Shown: positions 8,294 to 17,221, counted from the stretch's first letter. The stretch is DNA of 63,318 nt from Henriciella sp. (GCA_029238175.1 JAQWGO010000077.1:1-63318); one strand, 5' to 3'. The notes: generated from the sequence alone by a model not told the origin. Made by a program: numbers and translations.

Positions 8294-9018
8294 CCGACCC
8301 AGTTCGCATTGCTATGTGGTCTGGCCCGCGAAACATGTCGACGACGATGATGCGTAGCTTTGGCGCAAGGCGGGATACGGTCTGCGTGGATGAGCCGTTT
8401 TACGGTGCCTATCTGAAGCTGACTGGCCTGCGTCACCCGATGACGGATGAGATATTTTCTACGCATGATTTTGATCCAGAATCTGTTGCACGAAAGATGG
8501 CGCTATCGCCGCCAGCTGTTCCTGTTTTCTATCAAAAGCACATGACCCATCACATGGTCGAAGGTATCCCTAGAGGTTTCATGCGTGATGTGAGGAACGT
8601 ATTTCTAATCCGCCACCCGGCGCGTGTTCTGGCGTCTTATGCCCGGAAAATGGAAACTGTTAGCCTCGAAGCCACGGGGTTTCCGCAACAATTGGAATTG
8701 TTCGAGCAAGCCACCGCATTAGAGGGCGCGCCGCCCCCGGTCGTTGATAGTGATGATATATTGCGTGATCCGAAAACTGTGCTCAGCCAATTATGTGACC
8801 AACTTAATATTCCTTGGGATGATGCTATGCTGTCTTGGCCTGCGGGCGAGCGGGCGGAAGATGGCGCATGGGCACCGCATTGGTATGATAAGGTCTGGGC
8901 GTCGACGGGGTTTGGGCCAGCGCCAGGGGCTGTTCCAAGTTTGGAGGGAGAACTCGCCGACCTTTGCGCCGAAGCGATGCCGATCTATAATACCCTAAGC
9001 GCCCACAAAATTTTCTGA
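8290..9018 (+). CDS. Sulfotransferase-like protein
   Basis: The 242-residue protein begins VRIAMWSGPRNMSTTMMRSF, which fits the 5'-phosphosulfate-binding loop of PAPS-dependent sulfotransferases. A second motif, FLIRHPARVLASYA (about residues 110-123), matches the 3'-phosphate site with its conserved Arg and Ser. A WYDKVWASTGF segment lies in the C-terminal half. Such proteins move sulfate from PAPS to a hydroxyl or amine, though some members of this branch are untested. Its ATG overlaps the aminotransferase stop (ATGA), so translation is probably coupled. The acceptor is unknown. Confidence 0.75.
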   Translation: MTDPVRIAMWSGPRNMSTTMMRSFGARRDTVCVDEPFYGAYLKLTGLRHPMTDEIFSTHDFDPESVARKMALSPPAVPVFYQKHMTHHMVEGIPRGFMRDVRNVFLIRHPARVLASYARKMETVSLEATGFPQQLELFEQATALEGAPPPVVDSDDILRDPKTVLSQLCDQLNIPWDDAMLSWPAGERAEDGAWAPHWYDKVWASTGFGPAPGAVPSLEGELADLCAEAMPIYNTLSAHKIF

Positions 9019-9299
9019 ACTACTGCAAGCAGCCTTGAGCTCTGTTCATGTGCGGAGCACGGAACCCGCTAAATAGCGGCTGCGCTGCGAAAAATGCGCA
9101 CAGGACCGGAAAAGACGCCGTGTCGGAATTCGTATCCCGTCGACCTACAATGTAGGTGGGTGCTAGATGGAAAAGACCACGGTCAATCCCAGCGCCGGCT
9201 CCCTAAGGAAACTTAAGGTCGGCGGATAGCTATCGTCTTCGAACGCCCCAGTACCTGTGCTGAAGCCATATAGGCATGATTAGGCGTTCGGGTAAGGCC
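9019..9299. ncRNA. Possible structured RNA gene, identity unknown
   Basis: These 281 bases between convergent genes hold no ORF but many stems in series: GTTC..GTGC-gga-GCAC.GAAC (9044-9065), CCGCT-aaat-AGCGG (9066-9079), TGCGC..GCGCA (9081-9100), ACCTAC-aat-GTAGGT (9143-9157), a long arm CGCCG..CCTAAG-gaaa-CTTAAGG..CGGCG with a GAAA tetraloop (9193-9224), and CGAACGCC..GGCGTTCG (9240-9290) enclosing GCC-atata-GGC. This density is high for a spacer in such a compact genome. I could not match it to RNase P RNA, tmRNA, SRP RNA or a known riboswitch. A divergent 6S RNA remains possible. The strand is not determined. Confidence 0.42.
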
Positions 9300-10214
9300 C
9301 TAAGCTGTGTGGGTCGCGCGAATTATCCATGCCGCAGGTTCACCGCCGAGCTCAAAACTCTCTGGTTCTGCGACGGTTAGGCCTTTGCCTTGTAATGTTT
9401 CGACCACTGAATTTACGTCATCTTGGCTAAGTGCTGCGTCAGACATTGCCTCCATACGGGATTGGAAGCTCGCGCGCTGCGCCTCTACGCCGTCCAGCCA
9501 AGTTACAACATCTCTAAGAGCATATGAGGCACGTTTGTCCCAAAGCTGCGCTGTGCCCTCGGTCAGGTGCGACGCGATACTTGGGCGTCCCGGGACAACC
9601 AATCCAAACACTTGCTCACGCGCACCTGCCATGAATTCAATCGAGTTATTCATGGCGTCGACATCGCCCGAATAGACATCCCGGAACAGGGCTTTTGCCT
9701 TTTCGATGTACCCGCTGCTTTCAATCGTTTTACAATGATCAATGTGCCCGCGCACTTCCTCATGAATTGCGCCATCTGATTTATGAACAATTGCAACAAA
9801 AGTCCCGTTTGGGGCAAGCAGGCGGGCAACTTCCTTCGCGGCTTCATTTGGGCCGGCATACTCGAACCCAAACTGGCTGGTGATGGTTGTGAACTCAGCT
9901 TCAGAATAAGGGGTGTCTGTCGCTGAGCTAATTTGCCCAGTCACTTGTGGTAGAGATTGTTTCAAAGCGTTGATAGCCGCTGGTGACGCGTCAAGTCCGT
10001 GCAGGTTTGTAAAACCTTGCGCACTTGCCGTCTTTAAGACTGTTCCAGCACCGCACGCTAAATCTAGGAAAGGTGCGGATTTGTCTTGAGCCTGCAGGGC
10101 ATTCGTCCAAAATGCTTCAAGTTCAGCGTCGTGCTCGATCCCGGTTAGGGCTTTTGCGCCGTCTTCGCGGCGATCTTGCCAATAAGCGTCCCATGCAGCT
10201 GTATCAGTGGCCAT
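9300..10214 (-). CDS. SAM-dependent class I methyltransferase
   Basis: The protein has about 304 residues. The SAM-binding glycine motif is FLDLACGAGTV, followed by LHGLDASPAAI (acidic ribose-binding residue after the second strand) and FTTITSQFGFEY. The last third, with many helices, resembles no specific substrate domain I know. An in-frame GTG at 10232 would give six more residues, but that start overlaps the upstream gene by 29 bases; the ATG at 10214 overlaps it by 11 and has GAG/AGGTGA upstream. It is the last gene of the five-gene minus-strand run starting with the thioredoxin gene. The target is unknown. Confidence 0.75.
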   Translation of the reverse strand: MATDTAAWDAYWQDRREDGAKALTGIEHDAELEAFWTNALQAQDKSAPFLDLACGAGTVLKTASAQGFTNLHGLDASPAAINALKQSLPQVTGQISSATDTPYSEAEFTTITSQFGFEYAGPNEAAKEVARLLAPNGTFVAIVHKSDGAIHEEVRGHIDHCKTIESSGYIEKAKALFRDVYSGDVDAMNNSIEFMAGAREQVFGLVVPGRPSIASHLTEGTAQLWDKRASYALRDVVTWLDGVEAQRASFQSRMEAMSDAALSQDDVNSVVETLQGKGLTVAEPESFELGGEPAAWIIRATHTA

Positions 10215-10524
10215 TGCTATCTCGTCTTTCACCTAGCTCTCGCAGGTATGTCCATGTGTAGAGGCCGCTAGAGTGGCCATCGCTGAAAAATATCCGAACC
10301 GCGTAGCGGCCGACCGGGTCAGCCTTTTCCACGCTTATATCATCACTGACAACTGGTGCAGGTGGTTTTGGTCCGCTGCCATGGCCTTGTACCTCAGCCG
10401 AGGGGCTTTCAAGGCGCAGGAATTTGTAGGTCAGGGTATATGCTCCCCCATCGTCAAATTTGATGTTGAGCGCTTGTTTGCTTTTTGAAAAGCGTAATTC
10501 TTCCGGCCAGCTTCGCTTACTCAT
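10204..10524 (-). CDS. DUF971 (gamma-butyrobetaine hydroxylase N-terminal-like) protein
   Basis: This is a small 106-residue protein with the DUF971 signature: [34 protein letters not shown], then [20 protein letters not shown] and [10 protein letters not shown]. The fold is the small domain found at the N-terminus of gamma-butyrobetaine dioxygenases and fused to some Mrp/ApbC iron-sulfur proteins, so a role linked to metal or Fe-S proteins is possible but untested. Its start overlaps the Trm112 gene by four bases. Confidence 0.85.
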   Translation of the reverse strand: MSKRSWPEELRFSKSKQALNIKFDDGGAYTLTYKFLRLESPSAEVQGHGSGPKPPAPVVSDDISVEKADPVGRYAVRIFFSDGHSSGLYTWTYLRELGERRDSNGH

Positions 10525-10739
10525 GAGGGATCGACCTCTAAGTCGCGCGCTTCACTTTCAAGCATGATCGGCAGGCCATCACGGATTGGATAGGCAAGCT
10601 TGGCCTTTTTGGACACGAGCTCACACCGCTCGCGGTCGAAGACTAATGGTCCACCTGTTACGGGGCAGATCAACAGCTCCAGAAGGCGCGGGTTCACGCC
10701 GCAAGGGGCGTCTTGTGTTTGTGTATTTGTGTCTGTCAT
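10521..10739 (-). CDS. Trm112 family protein
   Basis: A 72-residue protein with [17 protein letters not shown], a [19 protein letters not shown] segment and a C-terminal acidic tail, all typical of bacterial Trm112/YcaR. In other organisms Trm112 activates and stabilises methyltransferases; two genes downstream there is a methyltransferase, which could be its partner. Only one of the usual zinc cysteines (LICPV) is present, as in many bacterial forms. It overlaps both neighbours by four bases, so the genes are translationally coupled. Confidence 0.85.
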   Translation of the reverse strand: MTDTNTQTQDAPCGVNPRLLELLICPVTGGPLVFDRERCELVSKKAKLAYPIRDGLPIMLESEARDLEVDPS

Positions 10740-11386
10740 TGCAGGGTCGAGGTGTCGTCGCCCGGTACATCCATGTCAAGCAAGGCGATCAGTGTATGGG
10801 CGCGGTCGGCAACGCTTGGCGCTTCAACGAGCGCCTGTTTCTCAGCAACGCCGAACGGGCAGCCTGCGCAAAGCGCACTAACCAGTGTTTCCAGGGGCGC
10901 GTTTGAGACGGCCTCCCAGTCGACTTCCATCGTATTGATTTGGGTATAGCGCTTTAGAGCTCGAACGAGCTTCTCACGATCAGGCAGGCTATGTTCCGCG
11001 ACTTCTGAAAGGTCAGCGATATGAGGCGTCCAGTCAGGCGTAACTTGCCTATATGGCGTCTTCACATCGAGTTCCGCTGCGACAGTGAATCTGCAAATAC
11101 CTGTCAAAGAAATCAGGTAACGCCCATCGTCGGTCTCAGAGTAAGATGTGATCCGGCCAGCACAGCCTACACGGCCAAGATCTGGCGATGCTCTGTCACC
11201 GCCCATGGCTTGGATCATACCGATCATGCGGGTTCCTGAAAGGACATCATCAATCATGTTCAGATAACGCGGCTCAAAGATATTCAACGGCAATGACCAG
11301 CGCGGAAACAATATCGCGCCAGATAAGGGAAAAATAGCCAGCGTTTCCGGCAAGTCAGATATTTTGCGGTATGGTTCTGCGCTCAC
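10736..11386 (-). CDS. LON peptidase substrate-binding (LonN) domain protein
   Basis: The 216-residue protein consists of the N-terminal substrate-recognition domain of Lon protease alone, with no AAA+ or protease part. The signature is [20 protein letters not shown], then [14 protein letters not shown] and the [17 protein letters not shown] strand. Such stand-alone LonN proteins are common beside Trm112 genes in alphaproteobacteria. The cellular role is unknown, perhaps binding exposed hydrophobic segments. The stop overlaps the Trm112 start. Confidence 0.88.
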   Translation of the reverse strand: MSAEPYRKISDLPETLAIFPLSGAILFPRWSLPLNIFEPRYLNMIDDVLSGTRMIGMIQAMGGDRASPDLGRVGCAGRITSYSETDDGRYLISLTGICRFTVAAELDVKTPYRQVTPDWTPHIADLSEVAEHSLPDREKLVRALKRYTQINTMEVDWEAVSNAPLETLVSALCAGCPFGVAEKQALVEAPSVADRAHTLIALLDMDVPGDDTSTLQ

Positions 11387-11469
11387 GCGATCTGATCCTT
11401 ATCTCAATGGCTTCTAGAACCTAGATGGAGCGAATAGGCTCCGCGTCGACCATGTGACTGGTGTTTAAC

Positions 11470-12366
11470 CTATGAAAACATCAAAGAGCCGAGGCGGCGG
11501 CGACCTTCAATTGTAATCGGGTCTTTCGGTCCAGCGGCTTCAAAAATCTCAAGCAGCTTAGCTTTGGCCTTGCCTTCACCCCATTCCAGATCTGTCGCCA
11601 GCACGGTGAGCAAGTGATCAGACGCGTCCTTGTTTTTGCCTTGCGCGATGAGCTTTTCAGCCAGGTCAAACCGCGCATCGTGATCATCTGGATTTGCCGC
11701 AACTTTTTCGCGTGCGATCGACATGTCTTCATCAAGTGGTGTGTCGGCCATTAGTTCCAGAGCTGTGCGAACAGATTTAATGGCGTGATCGTGTTTCTTA
11801 TCCTCTGGCGCCATATCCAAAATTTGGGCCGCGCGATCATGATCATCATTTGCGAGGTAGCAGCGTGCCAATCCCGCGATCGCGGTGACATTCGCCGGAT
11901 CAGCTTCCATCACTGCGCCATAGAGCTGCGCTGCGGTGGTTAGGTCACCCGTTTGCATGGCTGTTTCCGCTTGCGCCATGGCCTCTTCTAATTGTTTGGC
12001 ATCATCAGTGCCGCCAAGCACCTGCTGAATGAATTGACGTACTTGGCTTTCTGGCAAGGCACCCTGGAAGGCAGTCACCGGGCGACCTTTGTCAAACGCA
12101 AATACGGCTGGGATTGAGCGCACGCCCAGCTGTTCTGCGATACCCGGATTTTCATCCATGTTGATCTTGACCAGTTTAACCTTGCCATTCTCGCCGTTCA
12201 CCACTTTCTCAAGCGTTGGTGTCAGCGTGCGGCATGGCCCACACCATGGGGCCCAGAAGTCGACCAGAACGGGTTGTTCGTTGGAGGCTTCAACGACATC
12301 GGCCATAAAGGCCTGATCAGTAGAATCTTTGATATTTGAAGCAGCTGCTGGGTCGAGGCTTGTCAT
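11470..12366 (-). CDS. Thioredoxin-TPR co-chaperone (CnoX/YbbN-like)
   Basis: A 298-residue protein with a thioredoxin domain (residues 15-120) and a helical TPR-like C-terminal half. The active site WCGPC has both cysteines (C42, C45), unlike E. coli CnoX where the motif is altered. The cis-Pro is in VRSIPAVFAF. The TPR region has repeats such as AAQLYGAVMEADPANVTAIAG and a DDHDARFDLAEKLIAQG copy. Known homologues protect unfolded proteins during oxidative stress and pass them to DnaK or GroEL. It is the first gene of its operon and divergent from the PNPOx-like gene. Confidence 0.88.
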   Translation of the reverse strand: MTSLDPAAASNIKDSTDQAFMADVVEASNEQPVLVDFWAPWCGPCRTLTPTLEKVVNGENGKVKLVKINMDENPGIAEQLGVRSIPAVFAFDKGRPVTAFQGALPESQVRQFIQQVLGGTDDAKQLEEAMAQAETAMQTGDLTTAAQLYGAVMEADPANVTAIAGLARCYLANDDHDRAAQILDMAPEDKKHDHAIKSVRTALELMADTPLDEDMSIAREKVAANPDDHDARFDLAEKLIAQGKNKDASDHLLTVLATDLEWGEGKAKAKLLEIFEAAGPKDPITIEGRRRLGSLMFS

Positions 12367-12453
12367 GGCGATAGGTCCAATATGTTCGTCTTGCGCTCTA
12401 TTTGGGCGTTAAGGCTAGTCTGCGCAACCACTCCGCGCTATCTGCCAGCAGTG

Positions 12454-13017
12454 ATGAGCGATAACAATGACTTGAATGCCATAGAAGCAGAGACGTGGCG
12501 TACGCTTGAGGCAGCCTGTAGCGGCAAGCGAACGCCTTATACTTGGTTCACGCTCGCGACTGTTTCAGAAGGGGGCATGCCGGAGCAACGCACGGTCGTC
12601 CTGCGTGACGTCGATAGAACTGCCCGGACACTAACATTCTTCACAGACCGCCGAACGCCCAAAGTCGCGGAGATCATGGCACAACCAAATATTGCCAGCT
12701 TGTTCTTTGATGCGGAAGCCATGGTTCAGCTTCGCTTTTCAGGTAAAGCGGAGGTGCTGACAGAAGGCGATATCTGGCAGCGGTATTGGGATAGCGTCTC
12801 TGAGAATGGCAAAGCGGACTATGCTGCGCTCAAGGTTCCAGGAACCGTTCGACCAGATGAATTGACTTATGACACAGGCTTAGCGAAGCACAATTTTGCG
12901 GCCGTCAAAATTGTCTGCGACCGTCTAGACTGGCTAAAGCTAGCGCGATCTGGACATCAGCGTGCGGTGTTTGAATGGACCGATCATGGCATGACAGCCA
13001 ATGCGACGGTGCCGTAG
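12454..13017 (+). CDS. Pyridoxamine 5'-phosphate oxidase family flavoprotein
   Basis: About 187 residues with the split-barrel FMN fold: FTLATVSEGGMPEQRTVVLR, the LTFFTDRRTPKVAEI strand and ASLFFDAEAMVQLRFSGKA. It lacks the full set of PNPOx substrate residues that I would expect in PdxH, so it is better called a family member. The ORF is open 72 bases upstream, but ATG 12454 gives the normal N-terminus (SDNNDLNAIEAETW); the ribosome site is weak. It converges on msrA with an 8-base gap. Confidence 0.8.
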   Translation: MSDNNDLNAIEAETWRTLEAACSGKRTPYTWFTLATVSEGGMPEQRTVVLRDVDRTARTLTFFTDRRTPKVAEIMAQPNIASLFFDAEAMVQLRFSGKAEVLTEGDIWQRYWDSVSENGKADYAALKVPGTVRPDELTYDTGLAKHNFAAVKIVCDRLDWLKLARSGHQRAVFEWTDHGMTANATVP

Positions 13018-13025
13018 CGTGTCGT

Positions 13026-13664
13026 TTAAGACTTGCCGGACCACACCGCTTTGATCCGCTTGTCACGGCCACAACCGCGGCGATAGACATTGTAACGGGC
13101 TGGATTTTTCAAGTAATAGTTCTGGTGATAATCTTCGGCATCATAGAATGGCGCTGAGTCTAAGACGCGTGTCACAATGGGCTTGGCAAGAATATTTGAA
13201 CTATCTACCGCAGCGATTTGTGTCTCCACGTCCGTGCGCTCATCCGCGTCATCTACGAAAATAGCTGTGCGATAGCTGTTGCCGCGATCACAAAACTGCC
13301 CACCATCATCGGTCGGATCGACATGGCGCAGGAAGTAATCGACCAGTTCGCCATACTCGACTTCAGCAGGATCATAGACAACCTTCACAGCTTCCAAGTG
13401 GCCATCTTTTGTGTGGGTTTTGTAAGTCGGGTTGATCGTATCTCCGCCCGTATAGCCGGAGATGGTTTCAATCACGCCGTCTACTTTATCGAAGTCGCTT
13501 TCCACGCACCAAAAACAGCCGCCCGCGAACACTGCGGTTTCGTAGCTTGCAACGGTCGTCACTTCAGGGCGATCTTGCGCGCCTGCATTCATCATAAAGA
13601 ATGTCGCAAGAGAAGCGAGGCCGCCAGCAAGGCCAGCTATCGAAAGAGGGTGGGTCAGTTTCAT
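13026..13664 (-). CDS. msrA: Peptide-methionine (S)-S-oxide reductase, exported
   Basis: A 212-residue MsrA that reduces methionine-S-sulfoxide in proteins. The catalytic cysteine is C50 in FAGGCFWCVES. Other family blocks are SGYTGGDTINPTY and HVDPTDDGGQFCDRGNSYR, and a later Cys in RRGCGRD near the C-terminus could be the resolving residue. The N-terminus (KLTHPLSIAGLAGG, then a hydrophobic stretch ending NAGAQ) reads as a cleavable signal peptide, so the enzyme probably acts in the periplasm. No msrB lies nearby. Confidence 0.92.
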   Translation of the reverse strand: MKLTHPLSIAGLAGGLASLATFFMMNAGAQDRPEVTTVASYETAVFAGGCFWCVESDFDKVDGVIETISGYTGGDTINPTYKTHTKDGHLEAVKVVYDPAEVEYGELVDYFLRHVDPTDDGGQFCDRGNSYRTAIFVDDADERTDVETQIAAVDSSNILAKPIVTRVLDSAPFYDAEDYHQNYYLKNPARYNVYRRGCGRDKRIKAVWSGKS

Positions 13665-13686
13665 TTTTTAGACTCGATACGCGTCG

Positions 13687-13715
13687 TGGGGGAACAATCC
13701 ATATGGAGTCCCCCA
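13687..13715 (-). terminator. Hairpin between yebC and msrA
   Basis: TGGGGGA / TCCCCCA form a 7-bp stem around a 15-base loop that contains its own CCATATGG palindrome. It sits after yebC and 23 bases upstream of the msrA start, so it may end yebC transcription or affect msrA expression. No U tract follows. Confidence 0.35.
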
Positions 13716-13817
13716 GCGCATAAAGCGAGGTTACGATTCTGTTATCACGGCGAATTGTTCAACTGTGAGGCGAACAGAGCACGGACAAGTCGTTAACGCG
13801 GCGGTCTCCGAAGCGGC

Positions 13818-14570
13818 CTAGCCAGCGAGACGTTCCATCTCTTCGGCAGACAATTCTGAATTATCATAGACATTTTGAACGTCATCGAGTTCATCCAAAA
13901 TATCGAGTAATTTCATCAGTGTGTCAGCATCTTGCCCTTCGACCGGTACCGTGTTTGTCGGTTTCCAGATCAGCTTGGTCGACTTGGCTTCAACTTCGCC
14001 AAACTTACCTTCAAGCTCACCGGCGACCGTCATTAGGTCTTCGCGCTCAGTATAGATGAAATGACCGTCATCATCACTTTCGACATCGCTGGCACCGGCT
14101 TCAATCGCCGCTTCCATGACTGTATCTTCGTCGCCAGCTTCTGAGCCGAACTGAATTTCGCCGACATTCTCAAACCCGAATGAGACAGAACCTGTTTCAC
14201 CTAGATTTCCGCCATTCTTAGAGAAAGCGGTGCGGATTTCACTCGCGGCGCGGTTCTTATTATCGGTAGATGCTTCGACAATGATGCCGACACCGCCGGG
14301 GCCAAAGCCCTCATAACGCTGTTCAACATAGTCTTCACCAGATCCGCCGACGCCTTTGTCGACAGCGCGTTTGATATTATCTTTCGGAACTGACTGGGCC
14401 TTGGCGTTTTGGATCGCAAGACGCAGGCGCGGGTTCCCGTCTGGGTCAGGGCCGCCCATTTTGGACGCGATTGTTATCTCTTTCGAAAGGCGCGAAAATA
14501 GAACCGCGCGCTTTTTATCTTGGGCACCTTTGCGGTGCTGGATATTTGCCCATTTACTATGGCCAGCCAT
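13818..14570 (-). CDS. yebC: YebC/PmpR family protein
   Basis: A full-length 250-residue YebC with the invariant start [20 protein letters not shown], then KLIKEI-like [13 protein letters not shown] and [15 protein letters not shown]. Family members act as transcription regulators or, as recently shown for some, help ribosomes through difficult sequences such as proline runs. An AGGAG site precedes the ATG. In many bacteria yebC lies beside ruvC; here it lies downstream of the ymdB-like gene, and no ruv gene is in the window. Confidence 0.95.
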   Translation of the reverse strand: MAGHSKWANIQHRKGAQDKKRAVLFSRLSKEITIASKMGGPDPDGNPRLRLAIQNAKAQSVPKDNIKRAVDKGVGGSGEDYVEQRYEGFGPGGVGIIVEASTDNKNRAASEIRTAFSKNGGNLGETGSVSFGFENVGEIQFGSEAGDEDTVMEAAIEAGASDVESDDDGHFIYTEREDLMTVAGELEGKFGEVEAKSTKLIWKPTNTVPVEGQDADTLMKLLDILDELDDVQNVYDNSELSAEEMERLAG

Positions 14571-14629
14571 GGTGGCTCCTGTCAGTCAAAATTCCTATCG
14601 CCGCTGCTTAGCCTAGCTTGCGGGGATTA

Positions 14630-15472
14630 TCAAAGGGGAAGGGTGTATCCGGTGTTCGGCACCATCTCGCTTAGCCGCCCACCGACCCGAATTGGTTCGA
14701 CGCGCTTGGCCAGACCACTCGCGTCGTCGGTCTCCACGAACAGGCCGCATAGCGTTCCTTCGCCGAGTGCTGGCTCGTATCTTGAGCCGGGTAATTGTGT
14801 TGCAAAGCGGCGAAGGGAGTTATCTTTTTGCATGCCAATAACGCTATCATAGTCCCCGCACATGCCGGCATCACTTTGATAGGCGGTGCCGTCGGATAGG
14901 ATCATATGATCGGCTGTGGGCACATGCGTGTGGCTGCCGACGACGAGGCTGGCGCGGCCATCGCAATGATGGCCCATCGCCATTTTTTCGCTGGTCGCCT
15001 CGCAATGCATATCGACGATAACGGCATCTGCCACCAGACCGAGCGGCATGGCATCGAGGGCGGTATCCACCGCGCCAAACGGATTGTCCAAAAGCTGTTT
15101 CATGAACACGATGCCTTGGGCTTGGATGACACCGACACGCCGCCCGTCGGGCAGAACGAATAGGTGGGACCCTTTGCCCGGTGCATTCGCGGCCTCAGGA
15201 TAGTTGATTGGGCGCAATAAGCGTTCTTCGCGTTCAATGTAAGTTAGCGCCTCGCGTTGATCCCACGCGTGGTCGCCTAGGGTTAGGCAATCGGCGCCCG
15301 CATCAAAGAACTCGTTTGCGATATTCTCGGTCAGGCCAAACCCACCAGCGGCATTCTCAGCGTTCACTACAACAAAATCCAAGTCGAGGTCCGACCGTAT
15401 GCGGGGCAGGTGGTCACGCACTGCTTGTCTGCCGGGTTTGCCGACGACATCACCAAAGAAAGCTAATCTCAT
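14630..15472 (-). CDS. YmdB-like metallophosphoesterase (TIGR00282)
   Basis: About 280 residues. The start MRLAFFGDVVGKPGRQAV carries the metal-binding GD, followed by VVVNAENAAGGFGL (NxEN), LTLGDHAWDQRE (GDH) and VDMHCEATSEKMAMG and SHTHVPTAD with the metal-binding histidines. Homologues hydrolyse 2',3'-cyclic nucleotides using Fe/Mn and affect biofilm or sporulation decisions. In-frame starts at 15490 (GTG) and 15481 exist, but the conserved N-terminus begins at 15472. It lies upstream of yebC on the same strand. Confidence 0.88.
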   Translation of the reverse strand: MRLAFFGDVVGKPGRQAVRDHLPRIRSDLDLDFVVVNAENAAGGFGLTENIANEFFDAGADCLTLGDHAWDQREALTYIEREERLLRPINYPEAANAPGKGSHLFVLPDGRRVGVIQAQGIVFMKQLLDNPFGAVDTALDAMPLGLVADAVIVDMHCEATSEKMAMGHHCDGRASLVVGSHTHVPTADHMILSDGTAYQSDAGMCGDYDSVIGMQKDNSLRRFATQLPGSRYEPALGEGTLCGLFVETDDASGLAKRVEPIRVGGRLSEMVPNTGYTLPL

Positions 15473-15507
15473 CGTCTTCATATGCTCCACGGGCCCATAA
15501 ATGAAAA

Positions 15508-15536
15508 GGCGCGCGATGCCATAAACATCGCGCGCC
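15508..15536 (-). terminator. Strong rho-independent terminator after the 524-residue lipoprotein gene
   Basis: A perfect 11-bp stem GGCGCGCGATG / CATCGCGCGCC with a 7-base loop is followed on the minus strand by TTTTCATTT. It lies 24 bases after the stop of the lipoprotein gene and just before the ymdB-like start, isolating the two genes. Confidence 0.85.
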
Positions 15537-15559
15537 TCAATTTTCGAATTGGCAAAAGC

Positions 15560-17134
15560 CTATTTCTGCGACGCAGAGAAGCCCAAGCTATCTTTTGTGA
15601 ATGATGCTGGATCAGGATTTTCCATCATCGATGCCACAGAAAGCGGGGTCTTTGGATCAAGTTTGATCGTTAGCGTACCACCATCAGAAACAAACTTAGA
15701 TAGCGCGCCAGTTGCTTCTGAAACGAGGGTCATGTCGACGCCTGAGTCACCTAGAAGCATTGGCGCCATCGCGAGGCCCATGCCAATTTGCTGCTTCATT
15801 TGCTCTGGGTCTTGGCCCTGCATTGTTGCAGCAGCATTAAAGCCGCGGTCTAGCAAGCTGTCATCTTTGATTGAAAGCTCAAAGCCATGAATGGTCAGCT
15901 TGCCCATCGCCGCTTGCATCGCAGCTGGATCTGGCTCAGCGCCTTCAGCGAGGTCAGCAAAGTTGAAAGATGTGCCAACTTCTTTGGTGTAGGCATTATA
16001 GCCTTCGAGCTTGCCGCCGAAGCTGAATTTCGCGCCGTCGACCAGCTCGAAATAATTCTTCTTGGCATCAAATGAGACGATGTCCTTGTCAGGATCGTAA
16101 GTCGCGACGCTTTCACCTTTCATCGTTAGCTCTTCATAGCCAATTACGCTGAGGCCTTGAAGAAGACCCGCACCAGCTTCGCCGCCTTCGGCGTCCGCCT
16201 TCAGCGTCATGGTGTAAGGCTGAGTGACGTACTTCACTGGCTGGCCTGCAGAATTACGTTCTACAGATGCTGTGAGGGCTGGAATTGCGAAAGAGGCGCC
16301 GGCAACATCAAAGCTAAGGTCATCCATTTTGAATGAGTCATAGCCTGGATCCATTGGGTTCTCGTAAGCAACGTCCATGATGGCTGCCATCAGCGCGTCT
16401 TCGTCGCCAATGTTTTCTTGAATAGCTTTGACGAACTTAGCATCGATATTTGTCATGCTGAGGCTGCCAAGCTTCATTTTGACGTCCATGCCTTCGTCAT
16501 TGTCGACGACATCAACCGAGATACCACTGATCATGGCTTTTGCAGCTTTCAGATCAGTCATGTCGCGGATTTCGATCTTGTCGATACCCATTGTGCCATC
16601 GGCATCAGCATCGTTAAATACGCCGCTTAGGCCAGACATTGACCAGCTATCAAACACAACTTTGTCAGCTGCAGGAAATGGAACTTCCTGACCGTTAAGC
16701 GTACCGGCCAACCAGCCAGCGAGCTCAGCAGATGGGTTCACCAGCTCAATGCTGCCTACTTTAACTGTGCCTTCTTCATCAGGAGAAGCCATTGTGATGT
16801 TGTTTAGGCTAAGCTTGCCAAATGTGGCTGCGCCATCATTCATATCTAGCCCGTCAAAAACGAGTGAGCCGACAGTTACAGCGTCTTCGCCAGTAATGCC
16901 GAGATCCGTGAACGTCGCTGATGAGCCGTCAACAGTTTTGCCAGCGAATGATAGGACGCCAGTGCCGGTATCTGTAAGCGACATCGCGGCAAGCGCGTCT
17001 GCGGCTTTCGCTGGATCGCCTTGGCGAACGACGAGCTCTTTAAGTGTTGGTTCTTTGACATCGGCAGGTTTGTCATTTGGGCCACAAGCTGTAAGCAAAG
17101 CTATTGCGGCTGCGCCGATCATTAATTTCTTCAT
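15560..17134 (-). CDS. Large lipoprotein of unknown function
   Basis: The 524-residue protein has a lipoprotein signal (KKLMIGAAAIALLTAC, lipid Cys at C17) followed by a Lys/Asp-rich linker. The rest is acidic and rich in short beta segments of the type GSLVFDGLDMNDG, KLSLNNITM, GSIELVNPS, KIEIRDMTD and LGSLSMTNID, at intervals of about 20-30 residues. The pattern suggests a layered beta structure, similar in style to AsmA/DUF945-type periplasmic proteins, but I recognise no named domain. An AAGGGGA site precedes the ATG. It is a monocistronic gene with its own terminator. Outer-membrane anchoring is inferred from an Asn-Asp-rich +3 region without Asp at +2. Confidence 0.85.
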   Translation of the reverse strand: MKKLMIGAAAIALLTACGPNDKPADVKEPTLKELVVRQGDPAKAADALAAMSLTDTGTGVLSFAGKTVDGSSATFTDLGITGEDAVTVGSLVFDGLDMNDGAATFGKLSLNNITMASPDEEGTVKVGSIELVNPSAELAGWLAGTLNGQEVPFPAADKVVFDSWSMSGLSGVFNDADADGTMGIDKIEIRDMTDLKAAKAMISGISVDVVDNDEGMDVKMKLGSLSMTNIDAKFVKAIQENIGDEDALMAAIMDVAYENPMDPGYDSFKMDDLSFDVAGASFAIPALTASVERNSAGQPVKYVTQPYTMTLKADAEGGEAGAGLLQGLSVIGYEELTMKGESVATYDPDKDIVSFDAKKNYFELVDGAKFSFGGKLEGYNAYTKEVGTSFNFADLAEGAEPDPAAMQAAMGKLTIHGFELSIKDDSLLDRGFNAAATMQGQDPEQMKQQIGMGLAMAPMLLGDSGVDMTLVSEATGALSKFVSDGGTLTIKLDPKTPLSVASMMENPDPASFTKDSLGFSASQK

Positions 17135-17221
17135 AGTGATTCCCCTTTGAGGCGGTTTCCATTAAGCACGTGAAATGTTTCTGTCGAGACCTAATTAATG
17201 TTTATCAATAAACAAAACAAG

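Noticed and set aside
9019-9299. RNase P RNA, tmRNA or SRP RNA identity for the hairpin-rich spacer
   Set aside because: I looked for the conserved GAGGAAAGUCCGGGC, the tmRNA tag and tRNA-like end, and the SRP GGAA-type loops; none fits, so I leave it unnamed.
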